64,000 nucleotides of DNA from Niveispirillum fermenti (GTDB lineage: Bacteria; Pseudomonadota; Alphaproteobacteria; Azospirillales; Azospirillaceae), in NCBI RefSeq assembly GCF_048066175.1, contig NZ_JBLTXA010000024.1, positions 13,858 through 77,857 of the forward strand, read 5' to 3'. The notes under the pieces were generated by a model that was not told the origin of the DNA, did no database searches, and saw only the letters and a list, made by a program, of their open reading frames with translations. This document shows positions 52,318 to 60,099 of the stretch, one piece after another (the stretch's first letter is position 1; the number at the start of each line of letters is the position of its first letter). Made by a program: the position numbers and the translations under genes.

Positions 52318-52346
52318 TGCCTGCCGTCTTTATCAGCTTATACCAT

Positions 52347-52380
52347 GCGGTGATCAGACCCTGTTGGTTCTGATCACCGC
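52347..52380. terminator. 12-bp perfect hairpin downstream of the regulator gene
   Basis: GCGGTGATCAGA and TCTGATCACCGC pair around a ten-base loop, 29 bases after the regulator stop. No U tract follows, so termination is likely Rho-assisted or the hairpin only protects the 3' end. Confidence 0.5.
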
Positions 52381-52433
52381 CCGCAATCGCCGGCGCCAAC
52401 ATGCCAAGGGCTTGGGCGCGCCGCACGAGCGGC

Positions 52434-52491
52434 ACGGCGGCAGTCGCCGCCGTACCCATCCGCCGAAGGTTTGACCTTTGGCGGATGGGTA
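52434..52491. repeat. Two consecutive strong hairpins before the end of flgH
   Basis: ACGGCGGC-AGTC-GCCGCCGT (52434-52453) runs directly into an 18-bp stem (52453-52470 with 52474-52491) broken only by one G/T position. A further small dyad (CTAAT/ATTAG) follows at about 52499-52515. Both main hairpins lie in the 217-base gap between the convergent regulator gene and flgH. Neither has a good U tract; they may end flgH transcription on the minus strand or be REP-like elements. Confidence 0.6.
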
Positions 52492-52534
52492 AAAGGTCTA
52501 ATCAGCGCAATTAGGTCGCCCCCCGGCCCGGCGG

Positions 52535-53278
52535 TCAGAAGGGCAAAATCACATCCAGGACCTGCTGGCCCAGCCGGGGCTGCTGCATGTCCATGATCTG
52601 GCCCCGGCCGCCATAGGCGATGCGCGCCTCCGCGATCTTCTCATAGGAAACGGTGTTGCGCGTCGTGATGTCCTGGGGGCGGATGACCCCGGCGATACGC
52701 AGTTCGCGCAATTCATAATTCACGCGCATCTCCTGCCGGCCGGCAATCACCAGATTGCCATTGGGCAGGATGTCGGTCACCACGGCGGCCACCTTCAGGC
52801 GGATATTCTCCTGCCGGTTCACCGCCCCCGCGCCATTGCTGCTGCCGGTGGCATTCAGATTGACCAGATTGTCGGGGTCGATGCTGTTCGGCAGCGCCGT
52901 TTCCAGCCCGAACAGGTTGGGGACGCCCATCTTTTCACCCGCCCCACGGGAACGGGAGGTCTGGTTGCTGATCCGGGCCTGTTCGGCCATGTCGACTTCC
53001 ACGGTCACGATATCGCCGATCTTGCTGGCCCGCATGTCGCGCAGAAAGCCGCGCACATCGGCCTCCCACAGCGAAGCGGCCTGACGCATGGTGGTGGACC
53101 GTTCCGGCATGGGCATGGTGACGCCCGTCGCCTCCGTCTGGCGGCGCGGATCATCGATCGGCGTCATGTCGGGGGCGCGGCCGATATGGTCGAACCGATC
53201 GGCACACCCCCCCAGCAATGGCACCGCCAACAAGAACGGGGCCGCCAGCATCAGGGCCGTGGGTCGGAGAATGGACAT
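52535..53278 (-). CDS. flgH: Flagellar L-ring lipoprotein FlgH
   Basis: Outer-membrane ring lipoprotein around the rod, 247 residues. The signal peptide ends in the lipobox LGGC with Cys25. Family blocks are ADVRGFLRDMRASKIGDIVT, RSRGAGEKMGVPNLFGLE, ENIRLKVAAVVTDILPNGNL and VIRPQDITTRNTVSYEKIAE, ending GQQVLDVILPF. Last gene of flgF-flgG-flgA-flgH. Confidence 0.98.
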   Translation of the reverse strand: MSILRPTALMLAAPFLLAVPLLGGCADRFDHIGRAPDMTPIDDPRRQTEATGVTMPMPERSTTMRQAASLWEADVRGFLRDMRASKIGDIVTVEVDMAEQARISNQTSRSRGAGEKMGVPNLFGLETALPNSIDPDNLVNLNATGSSNGAGAVNRQENIRLKVAAVVTDILPNGNLVIAGRQEMRVNYELRELRIAGVIRPQDITTRNTVSYEKIAEARIAYGGRGQIMDMQQPRLGQQVLDVILPF

Positions 53279-53332
53279 GGGCGGGCCGTTCCTTCTGTCA
53301 GGCGATTGGCTGTCTGGCGATAGGGCGGCCGG

Positions 53333-54001
53333 TCATTCGGCCGCGGAAACCGTGTCCGGACCGGTGACCGTCGCGGCCAGGGTCCGGTTGCTGTCAAGGT
53401 TCTGGACCCTGATCATCTCGCCCAGGGCACCATCGGCCAGCGCCCGGCCGCGCGCCGTGATCAGCAGGGCGCCCTGGCGGTATTCCAGCGTAACCGGCCG
53501 GTTACGCTGCACGACGGGCTGGGCCGCAATGGAACTGGCGGGCACGGGCCGGCCAGGGGACAGCACCCGCCGCGCCTCCATACCGATCAGGCCGGCCCGG
53601 TCGGTGATGGTGCGTTGCCCCACCTGGTCGGTACGGACCGGTATCAATGTCAGGTCCCCGTCGGTGATGATCTCACCGGGCGCCATCCGCCGGTTGGGAA
53701 CCGGTATCTCGATCTCCGTCCATATCTCGCCCTCCACGCGCTGGCGCTGGTGTGGGCCGGACAGGATGGCGGCGAAACGCCGGCTGCCGGGGTCGACATT
53801 CAGTGCCTCCACCTTTTCCATCCCCCCGGCAATGGCGGTGACGATGCGCAGCCGCAGCTCGCCCTGTCCCAGGGCACTGCCATAGCGGTTGTGGATGGCC
53901 GCGCGCAAAAGCGCATCGGCGTCCGCGTCGGCCCGGGCCGGGACGGCAGGGCCGACCGCCAGCAGCAGGGCCAGCGCCAGGGGGGAAAGCAGGTGCCGCA
54001 T
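53333..54001 (-). CDS. flgA: P-ring assembly chaperone FlgA
   Basis: Periplasmic chaperone for FlgI. From ATG 54001 the product is 222 residues, with a signal peptide ending PARA (residue 24); GTG 54013, overlapping the flgG stop, is an alternative. The SAF-type domain contains IPVPNRRMAPGEIITDGDLT, RTITDRAGLIGMEARRVLSP and GRPVPASSIAAQPVVQRNRP. The C-terminal part includes LLITARGRALADGALGEMIR and VQNLDSNRTLAATVTGPDTV, all typical of FlgA. It lies between flgG and flgH, a common alphaproteobacterial order. Confidence 0.96.
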   Translation of the reverse strand: MRHLLSPLALALLLAVGPAVPARADADADALLRAAIHNRYGSALGQGELRLRIVTAIAGGMEKVEALNVDPGSRRFAAILSGPHQRQRVEGEIWTEIEIPVPNRRMAPGEIITDGDLTLIPVRTDQVGQRTITDRAGLIGMEARRVLSPGRPVPASSIAAQPVVQRNRPVTLEYRQGALLITARGRALADGALGEMIRVQNLDSNRTLAATVTGPDTVSAAE

Positions 54002-54009
54002 CCTCCGCC

Positions 54010-54795
54010 TCACCGCATCTGGACCAGGGTGTTCAGCATCTGGTCGCCGGCTTCGACGGTGCGGCTGTTCATCTCATAGGCGCGCTGGGCGGAAATCAGG
54101 TTGGTGATCTCCTGCACGATGTTGACGTTGGACGCCTCGACATAACCCTGGCGCACCGTGCCGAATCCCAATTGCCCCGGGATACCCAGAATGGGCACGC
54201 CGGAAGCCGGGGTCTCCAGGTAGAGGTTGCCCCCCACGGCCTCCAGCCCCGCCTCGTTCACGAACATGGCAATATCGAACTGTCCGACATTGTCCGGCTC
54301 GATCTGGCCGTCGACATAGGCCAGGACCTCACCATTGCTGTTGATCATGACGTCGCGGGTATTCTCCGGCACGGTGATGCCGGGGCTGATCTCGTACCCG
54401 TCGCTGTTGACGATGGTGCCTTCCGGCGACAGCTTGAAATTGCCGGCCCGGCTATAGGCCGTCTCCCCCGTGGGCAGGGTGACCAGGAAATAGCCGCGGC
54501 CGTCCAGCGCCACGTCGTAATCCCCCTCCGTCCGGGTCAGCGTGCCCTGCACATGCTGGCGCGCCACGGCCCCCGGCTTGACGCCGAGGCCAAGCTGGAT
54601 GCCCGCCGGCACGATGTCGCCCTGGTCGGACGCGGTGGCGCCGGGCCGCAACTGCGACTGGTACATCAGGTCCTGGAATTCGGCGCGGGACCGCTTGAAG
54701 CCGACGGTGTTGATGTTGGCGATGTTGTTGGAGATGACCTCCACGTTCATCTGCTGGGCCATCATGCCGCTGGCGGCGATGTCGAGCGTGCGCAT
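54010..54795 (-). CDS. flgG: Flagellar distal rod protein FlgG
   Basis: Distal rod subunit, 261 residues, normal length. N-terminal signature MRTLDIAASGMMAQQMNVEV, then ISNNIANINTVGFKRSRAEF; the middle has AYSRAGNFKLSPEGTIVNSD; the C-terminus has YVEASNVNIVQEITNLISAQ and RAYEMNSRTVEAGDQMLNTL. It follows flgF by 39 bases and slightly overlaps or abuts flgA. Confidence 0.98.
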   Translation of the reverse strand: MRTLDIAASGMMAQQMNVEVISNNIANINTVGFKRSRAEFQDLMYQSQLRPGATASDQGDIVPAGIQLGLGVKPGAVARQHVQGTLTRTEGDYDVALDGRGYFLVTLPTGETAYSRAGNFKLSPEGTIVNSDGYEISPGITVPENTRDVMINSNGEVLAYVDGQIEPDNVGQFDIAMFVNEAGLEAVGGNLYLETPASGVPILGIPGQLGFGTVRQGYVEASNVNIVQEITNLISAQRAYEMNSRTVEAGDQMLNTLVQMR

Positions 54796-54834
54796 GGGTC
54801 TGTTCCTTCTGGCAGGGCCGGCGGGCGTCGGCGA

Positions 54835-55608
54835 TCAGGTCGCCGGGCCGCCGATCTTGTTGATGGCGTTGCGCTGGCGGTCATTCTCCGCCTCGGTCAG
54901 CTTGTTGGCCTGGCCGTAGGCGCGCGTCAGGTCGATCAGCCGCACCATTTCCACGATGGGCTGGACGTTGGATCCTTCCAGGGCGCCCTGGACGATCGTG
55001 ACATTGGTGGCGGGTTCAGGCGTGCCCGTGGCGGTGACCAGCCCGTCGCCGCCACGGGCCAGTCCCTGGGCGCCCGGCAGCGTGTATAGGCCGAGGCGGC
55101 CCAGTTCGACGCTCTGTATCTCCTGCCCCCCGCCTTCGACGGTGTAGGAGAGGGTGCCGTCGGCGGCGATGGTCAGCGGCCCGACATCCTCCGGCACGGT
55201 GATGCGGTTGCCGTCGGCATCCAGCACGGGCCGCCCGTCCACGGTGATCAGGTCGCCTTCCAGCGACCGCCCCAGGCGGCCGTCTCGGCTGTAGCGCGGG
55301 CCGTCCGGCGTTTCGATCTGCAGCCAGCCGTCGCCGCGGATGGCGATGTCCAGCGGATTGCCGGTGGTGGACAGCGCCCCCTCGCGCGTGTCGGTATAGG
55401 TGGCCCGGTCGATGACGAAGGCGGTGGGATCGGCCCCGCGGCCGGTCCGGCTGACGAAATCGTCAAAGACCGGCCGTTCGGCACGGAAGGCCGCCGTATT
55501 CATGTTCGCCACATTGTTGGCGGTGACGTCCAGCATGCGGCGCAGCGCCATCTGTTGTGACAGCGCGACGTAAAGCGCGTTTTCCAAGGTTCCGGCCTCC
55601 AGCTTCAT
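54835..55608 (-). CDS. flgF: Flagellar rod protein FlgF
   Basis: Proximal/distal rod subunit of 257 residues. N-terminal block: LYVALSQQMALRRMLDVTAN, then NVANMNTAAFRAERPVFDDF; middle: YSRDGRLGRSLEGDLITVDG; C-terminal helix: LEGSNVQPIVEMVRLIDLTR and AYGQANKLTEAENDRQRNAI. First gene of its operon. It is divergent from the TPR gene across 106 bases containing two tandem TTAA-type sites. Confidence 0.96.
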   Translation of the reverse strand: MKLEAGTLENALYVALSQQMALRRMLDVTANNVANMNTAAFRAERPVFDDFVSRTGRGADPTAFVIDRATYTDTREGALSTTGNPLDIAIRGDGWLQIETPDGPRYSRDGRLGRSLEGDLITVDGRPVLDADGNRITVPEDVGPLTIAADGTLSYTVEGGGQEIQSVELGRLGLYTLPGAQGLARGGDGLVTATGTPEPATNVTIVQGALEGSNVQPIVEMVRLIDLTRAYGQANKLTEAENDRQRNAINKIGGPAT

Positions 55609-55648
55609 CCGGCGGCCGAACCGGTGTCCCGGATCGCATGGCCGCTGC

Positions 55649-55695
55649 TTTGACCCGGCTTTAATGTGCAGCGGCTAGGTTAAATCCGCGTTCAA
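55649..55695. promoter_or_regulatory. Two tandem TTAA-type sites between flgF and the TPR gene
   Basis: TTTGA-N6-TTTAA at 55649-55664 (half-sites 11 apart) and TTAA-N7-TTCAA at 55680-55695. Each is one mismatch from the exact TTAA-N7-TTAA motif. One site could serve each divergent operon. Confidence 0.55.
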
Positions 55696-55714
55696 GATCG
55701 GCTGCGGACGGGCA

Positions 55715-57928
55715 ATGAGACAGTTTCTGCGCATCCTGATGACCTCGCTTCCCGCCGGCCTGTGCCTGGCGGGACCGACCTGGGCCGGGCCGATCCCCGT
55801 CGATATCCGCGTGACGGGGGCGGTGACGGAACTGCTGATCGACAGCGGCGACCTGACACCACGCCGGTTCCGCCGCGACCAGTGCGGGGCTTTACTGTCG
55901 CTGCCGCTGGCGGAAGGCGACGCGCTGGACATCACCCCGGCCGCGCATGGCGGCGGGCGCATCCGGCATGTCGAACTGATCGACCGGCGGACGCTGAACG
56001 TCGCCACCCAATGCAGTGCCGTCATCACGATCTGGCGGCGGGACCGGAAGATGGTGATGACGGTGGCAGCACCCGTGACACCGGGGCGCAAGCCAGCCCC
56101 GCCCGACCCCGCCGACCGGACCGCATCGACACCACCACCCGGCGCCGGCCAGCCCATCCCACCGGAACTGACGCCGGCGGAGGCGGAATTCGCCCGCAAG
56201 GCCGTTGCCGATGGCGCGCGCGAGGCCATGACCCCACCCGTGCGGGAACCCGCAGCACTGTCGGCGACACCCCATGACCCGCGCCTGCCTGACCCCGCCT
56301 GGGGCCGGGAAGCCACGCTGGTCGATCTGGCGGCATGGCGACAGGGGCCGTTCCTGGCCACACGCGACCGGCTGCGCCTGGCGCTGGCCCAGGCCGCCCC
56401 CGGCGATGAGGGACCGCTGCGCGATCTGGTCCGGTTTCATCTGGCCTGGAACCGGGGTGTGGAGGCATTGGCCCTTGTGCGGGAGCGGTTGCCCGGCGAT
56501 ACCGGCCAGCCGCTGACCGCCATCGCCGCAATCCTGGCCGACCCGCGCGACCCGCTGGCCGACCGGGTGCTGACGCCCCCGTCACTGCGGGCCGGCGACG
56601 GCCCGTTCTGGGCCGCCATCCTTCTGGAACGCCGCGGCCAGGGTCGCGACGCTGTGCGGTATCTGCCGGCGGCGGCCCGCGCCCTGCCCTCCCTGCCGCC
56701 GGACCTGCGCCGGACCCTGGGCCTTGACCTGTTGTCGATCGCGGCCGAAGCGGGGCTGGACGGCATGGCGCGGGCCATCGCACGCACCCTGGACCCGGAC
56801 GCCACCGACCCGGTTGCGCAGGCACGGCTGCATGCGGAGGTGGGCCGCCTGCATGCCGCAGCCGCGCGCCCGGCCCTGGCGCTGGCGCAATGGGATCAGG
56901 CGGCGGCATTGGGCGGGCCGGCCGGCGCGCAGGCAGAACTGGCGGCCCTGGCCCTGCGGGTTGAACGCGGGGAGCAGACCAAGGCCGACCGCCGGACCGG
57001 GCTGATAACGGCCATCCGTGACTGGCCTGGCAGCCCGCTGGAAGCCGACAGCCTCTGGCAACTGACCCTGCTGGAACAGCAGCAGGGCGACACTATCGGG
57101 GCGCTGGAGAAGCTGCGCCTGCTGGCCCTGCGCTTTCCCGACCGCCCCCCGGCCGCCATGGCCGCACAGGCCGATCTGGCCGTCGACCTGTTCGACGGGC
57201 TGGCCGGCGACGCGGCCGCACAGGTTCCGTTGAGCGAGCGGATCACCGCCTTCCAGCGTCATCGCGACCTGTTGCCCGCCGAGCCCGCCGGCTGGGCCGT
57301 GCGGCGGCGCTTCGCCGCCATGCTGTCGGCGGCCGGCGTGCAGCGCGCCGCCAGGGAGGAACTGGCGCGGCTGACCGAACAGGTCCCGGCGGCGGAACGG
57401 GCGGCCATCGCCCACGATCTTGCCATCATGGAACTGGCGGCGGGCCACGCCGCGGCCGCCCTGGCCGCCCTTGACGGCGCCGGCGAGGACGCGGCACAGG
57501 AGGAGATACGGCGCGGGCGTGGATTGCGGGCCCGCGCCCTGCTGCTGGCCGGTGACCCCGACGGCGCGCTGGCGGCCATGGGCGACGCGGCCGGCACGGA
57601 CAGGCTGGCGATCCGGGCGGCGGGCCTGTGGCAGCGGGGCGAATGGGGTGCTGCGGCGACGGCGTACAAGGCGCTGGCGGCCGAAGGCCCCCTGCCGCCG
57701 CGTGACGCGGCACGGCTGGCCCTGGCCGCCATGCTGGCCGGCGATCCCGCCGCACACCACATCCTGGCCGGACAGGACGCGGCCCTGGACGGGCAGGGCT
57801 GGGCGGACGGGCTGCGGTTGCTGGCGCGGCCCGTGCCGGCCGCCGATGCCGGCGAGGCGGCCCTGCGCGGCCTGCTGGACGATGCCGCCGCCCTGGGGCG
57901 CCTGGTCGGACCGTCCGGGGCCAACTGA
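55715..57928 (+). CDS. Exported TPR-rich protein upstream of motAB
   Basis: A 737-residue protein with a signal peptide (MRQFLRILMTSLPAGLCLAG, then PTWAG, cleavage near 24), so likely periplasmic. Residues 25-125 form a beta-rich region (VDIRVTGAVTELLIDSGDLT, then VELIDRRTLNVATQCSAVIT). A Pro-rich linker follows, and the remaining about 550 residues are Ala/Leu-rich helical hairpins of TPR type (for example ARLHAEVGRLHAAAARPALA, then LALAQWDQAAALGG). It heads the operon motA-motB-flgE-flgK-flgL. In Sinorhizobium the periplasmic MotC lies beside motB and needs the chaperone MotE, and a MotE-like gene is present here. A MotC-like motor role is therefore plausible, but no clear MotC sequence match is seen. 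Confidence 0.75.
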   Translation: MRQFLRILMTSLPAGLCLAGPTWAGPIPVDIRVTGAVTELLIDSGDLTPRRFRRDQCGALLSLPLAEGDALDITPAAHGGGRIRHVELIDRRTLNVATQCSAVITIWRRDRKMVMTVAAPVTPGRKPAPPDPADRTASTPPPGAGQPIPPELTPAEAEFARKAVADGAREAMTPPVREPAALSATPHDPRLPDPAWGREATLVDLAAWRQGPFLATRDRLRLALAQAAPGDEGPLRDLVRFHLAWNRGVEALALVRERLPGDTGQPLTAIAAILADPRDPLADRVLTPPSLRAGDGPFWAAILLERRGQGRDAVRYLPAAARALPSLPPDLRRTLGLDLLSIAAEAGLDGMARAIARTLDPDATDPVAQARLHAEVGRLHAAAARPALALAQWDQAAALGGPAGAQAELAALALRVERGEQTKADRRTGLITAIRDWPGSPLEADSLWQLTLLEQQQGDTIGALEKLRLLALRFPDRPPAAMAAQADLAVDLFDGLAGDAAAQVPLSERITAFQRHRDLLPAEPAGWAVRRRFAAMLSAAGVQRAAREELARLTEQVPAAERAAIAHDLAIMELAAGHAAAALAALDGAGEDAAQEEIRRGRGLRARALLLAGDPDGALAAMGDAAGTDRLAIRAAGLWQRGEWGAAATAYKALAAEGPLPPRDAARLALAAMLAGDPAAHHILAGQDAALDGQGWADGLRLLARPVPAADAGEAALRGLLDDAAALGRLVGPSGAN

Positions 57929-57995
57929 AAAGCAGGTTTAACCGCGCCTTGTCAGGATGAGGCCTTCTGCCGTCGCCTTCTTCGGAGATATCGCG

Positions 57996-58880
57996 ATGAA
58001 CCTTCTCATCGGCGCGACCATCGTCTTCGCCTCCGTCCTGGGGGGGTTCCTGGCCCTGGGTGGCCACATATCGGTGCTGCTGCAGCCCTTCGAGGTGCTG
58101 ATCGTCTGCGGCGCGGCGCTGGGCGCCTTCGTGATCGCCAATCCCTGGCAGATCATCAAGGACACGGGCGGCGGCCTGCGCGCCCTGTTCCGTGGCACGG
58201 CCCATCGCCGGGCCGATTACCTGGAACTGCTGGCCCTGCTCTATACCGTGTTGCGCACCGTGCGCACCAAGGGGCTGATGGGGCTGGAAAAGGATATCGA
58301 GAAGCCGGCCGACAGCACGCTTTTCCAGCAATTCCCCCGCACGCTGGAACAGGAGCGGGCCGTTTCCTTCCTGACCGACTATCTGCGGCTGATGTCGCTG
58401 GGCGCCGACCGCGTGGCGGAGATGGAAGCGCTGATGGACGAAGAGCTGCTGACCTTGAAGAAGGAGCTGCACCGGGCACCGCGCAGCCTGCACACGGTGG
58501 CCGAGGGGCTGCCGGCGCTGGGCATCGTGGCCGCCGTGCTGGGCATGATCAAGGCCATGGGCGCCATCTCCGAATCGCCCGATGTGTTGGGCCAGTTGAT
58601 CGCCGGCGCCATGGTCGGCACCTTCCTGGGCGTGCTGCTGTCCTATGGCGTGGTCGGGCCACTGGCCGGCGCCATGAACCGCATGCGCGACGAGGAGATG
58701 AAATTCTTCCATTGCATCAAGGCGGCGCTGGTCGCGCATCTGCACGGCTCCGCCCCGGCCGTGGCTGTGGAGCATGCGCGCAAGGTGCTTTATGCCGAGG
58801 TGCAGCCGAGCTTCCATGAAGTGGAAAACGTGACCACCAACGCCGCCCAGCGCATGGGCGAACGGCAGAAGGCGGCCTGA
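57996..58880 (+). CDS. motA: Flagellar stator protein MotA
   Basis: Four-helix stator subunit conducting protons with MotB. From ATG 57996 (GGAG eight bases upstream) the product is 294 residues, typical; an upstream ATG at 57957 would add 13. Blocks: MNLLIGATIVFASVLGGFLA, LLQPFEVLIVCGAALGAFVI, GTAHRRADYLELLALLYTVL, the cytoplasmic charged loop with the torque Arg/Glu region, and the Pro-containing helix LHTVAEGLPALGIVAAVLGM followed by GAMVGTFLGVLLSYGVVGPL. Three bases separate it from motB. Confidence 0.98.
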   Translation: MNLLIGATIVFASVLGGFLALGGHISVLLQPFEVLIVCGAALGAFVIANPWQIIKDTGGGLRALFRGTAHRRADYLELLALLYTVLRTVRTKGLMGLEKDIEKPADSTLFQQFPRTLEQERAVSFLTDYLRLMSLGADRVAEMEALMDEELLTLKKELHRAPRSLHTVAEGLPALGIVAAVLGMIKAMGAISESPDVLGQLIAGAMVGTFLGVLLSYGVVGPLAGAMNRMRDEEMKFFHCIKAALVAHLHGSAPAVAVEHARKVLYAEVQPSFHEVENVTTNAAQRMGERQKAA

Positions 58881-58883
58881 CCC

Positions 58884-59900
58884 ATGGCGATCAGCGGCCG
58901 TCTCACCCGGACCAGCATCATCATCCGCCGCCGCCACGCCGAGGAGGAGGAGGAGCATGGCAACGGGTCGTGGAAGATCGCCTATGCCGACTTCACGACC
59001 ATGATGATGGCCTTCTTCATGCTGCTCTGGCTGGTCAACATCACCTCGCCGGAGCAGAAGGAGGGGATCGCCGACTATTTCAACCCGATCAGCGTGTCCA
59101 GCAGCAATTCCGGCGCCGACGGGCAATTGTCCGGCCAGAGCGTGGCGGAGAGCGGCAGCCTGACCAGCAGCGCCAGCAGCGCGTGGGAGACGATCCCGGC
59201 CGCGCGGGTGCCGGCCCTGTCGCCCCCCGGCCCCGATCCGCAGATGCGGGAGGGAGAACCCGGACAGGAGCGGGGCCAGCCGGCAGGACAGGATGGCGCC
59301 CAGGGTGATCTGGCGCTGGGCGAGGTGGCGGGCGGCGACATCCCCGCCGGCCCCACCATCGATCCCGGCCTGGCCGAGCAGATGGCCCGCGTCGCCATGG
59401 AACAGGCCGCGTTCGAGCGGATCGAGGCCGAACTGCGCGCGATCCTGGCCGACGGGGGGGAGCTGTCCGGCCTGTCGGAAAGCCTGCTGTTCGACATCAC
59501 GCCCGAAGGTCTGCGCATCCAGATCACCGACCGGCCGCATTTTTCCATGTTCGATGTCGGATCGATCGACCTCAACGGCCGGGCGGCCGCCCTGTTGCGG
59601 GTGGTGGCCCAGGCGCTGGCCCCGGTACCCAATCCGGTTGCCGTTGCCGGCCATACGGACGGCCGCGCCTTCGCCGCCACCGCGCGCTACGGCAATTGGG
59701 AATTGTCATCCGACCGCGCCAACGCGGCCCGGCGCCTGCTGGCTGCCCACGGCATCGCGCCATCCCGCCTGGCCCGCGTGGAGGGACTGGCCGACACGCT
59801 GCACCTGTTCCCGGCCGCACCGCAGGACCCGCGCAACCGCCGGATCTCCATCATCCTGCTACGGCAGGTACCGCTGCCCACCGGCGCGGCCCCACAATAG
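58884..59900 (+). CDS. motB: Flagellar stator protein MotB
   Basis: Stator subunit that binds peptidoglycan, 338 residues. The single membrane helix carries the proton-binding Asp36 in YADFTTMMMAFFMLLWLVN. The plug and linker are long, Pro/Gly/Gln-rich and probably disordered (about 80-175). The C-terminal OmpA-like domain has PVAVAGHTDGRAFAATARYG, NWELSSDRANAARRLL and RVEGLADTLH, then DPRNRRISIILLR. Motif and residues suggest a proton-driven motor. Confidence 0.98.
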   Translation: MAISGRLTRTSIIIRRRHAEEEEEHGNGSWKIAYADFTTMMMAFFMLLWLVNITSPEQKEGIADYFNPISVSSSNSGADGQLSGQSVAESGSLTSSASSAWETIPAARVPALSPPGPDPQMREGEPGQERGQPAGQDGAQGDLALGEVAGGDIPAGPTIDPGLAEQMARVAMEQAAFERIEAELRAILADGGELSGLSESLLFDITPEGLRIQITDRPHFSMFDVGSIDLNGRAAALLRVVAQALAPVPNPVAVAGHTDGRAFAATARYGNWELSSDRANAARRLLAAHGIAPSRLARVEGLADTLHLFPAAPQDPRNRRISIILLRQVPLPTGAAPQ

Positions 59901-59908
59901 GCGCCGGT

Positions 59909-59923
59909 TTTATCCGGCTTTAA
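59909..59923. promoter_or_regulatory. TTTAT-N5-TTTAA tandem site upstream of flgE
   Basis: Half-sites are 10 bases apart, just after the motB stop and about 175 bases ahead of flgE. The following leader contains a GC-rich dyad (GGCGCC-N6-GGCGCC near 59975-59995). This suggests a separate promoter for flgE-flgK-flgL. Confidence 0.4.
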
Positions 59924-60099
59924 GCAGGCCGCCCTATGATGGCGGACGGTGGGAGAACCCATCGGGTAGGTCCAGGCGCCAGACGGGGCGCCACCCCCGG
60001 CTTGTTGCCCAAGGCCCCCGAACCGGTCCCGGCCGCCGCACGAGAACCATCCCCCGGACAAGGGTTTTCCAACCGATCCCGAAAACGGAGTTCGTTCCC

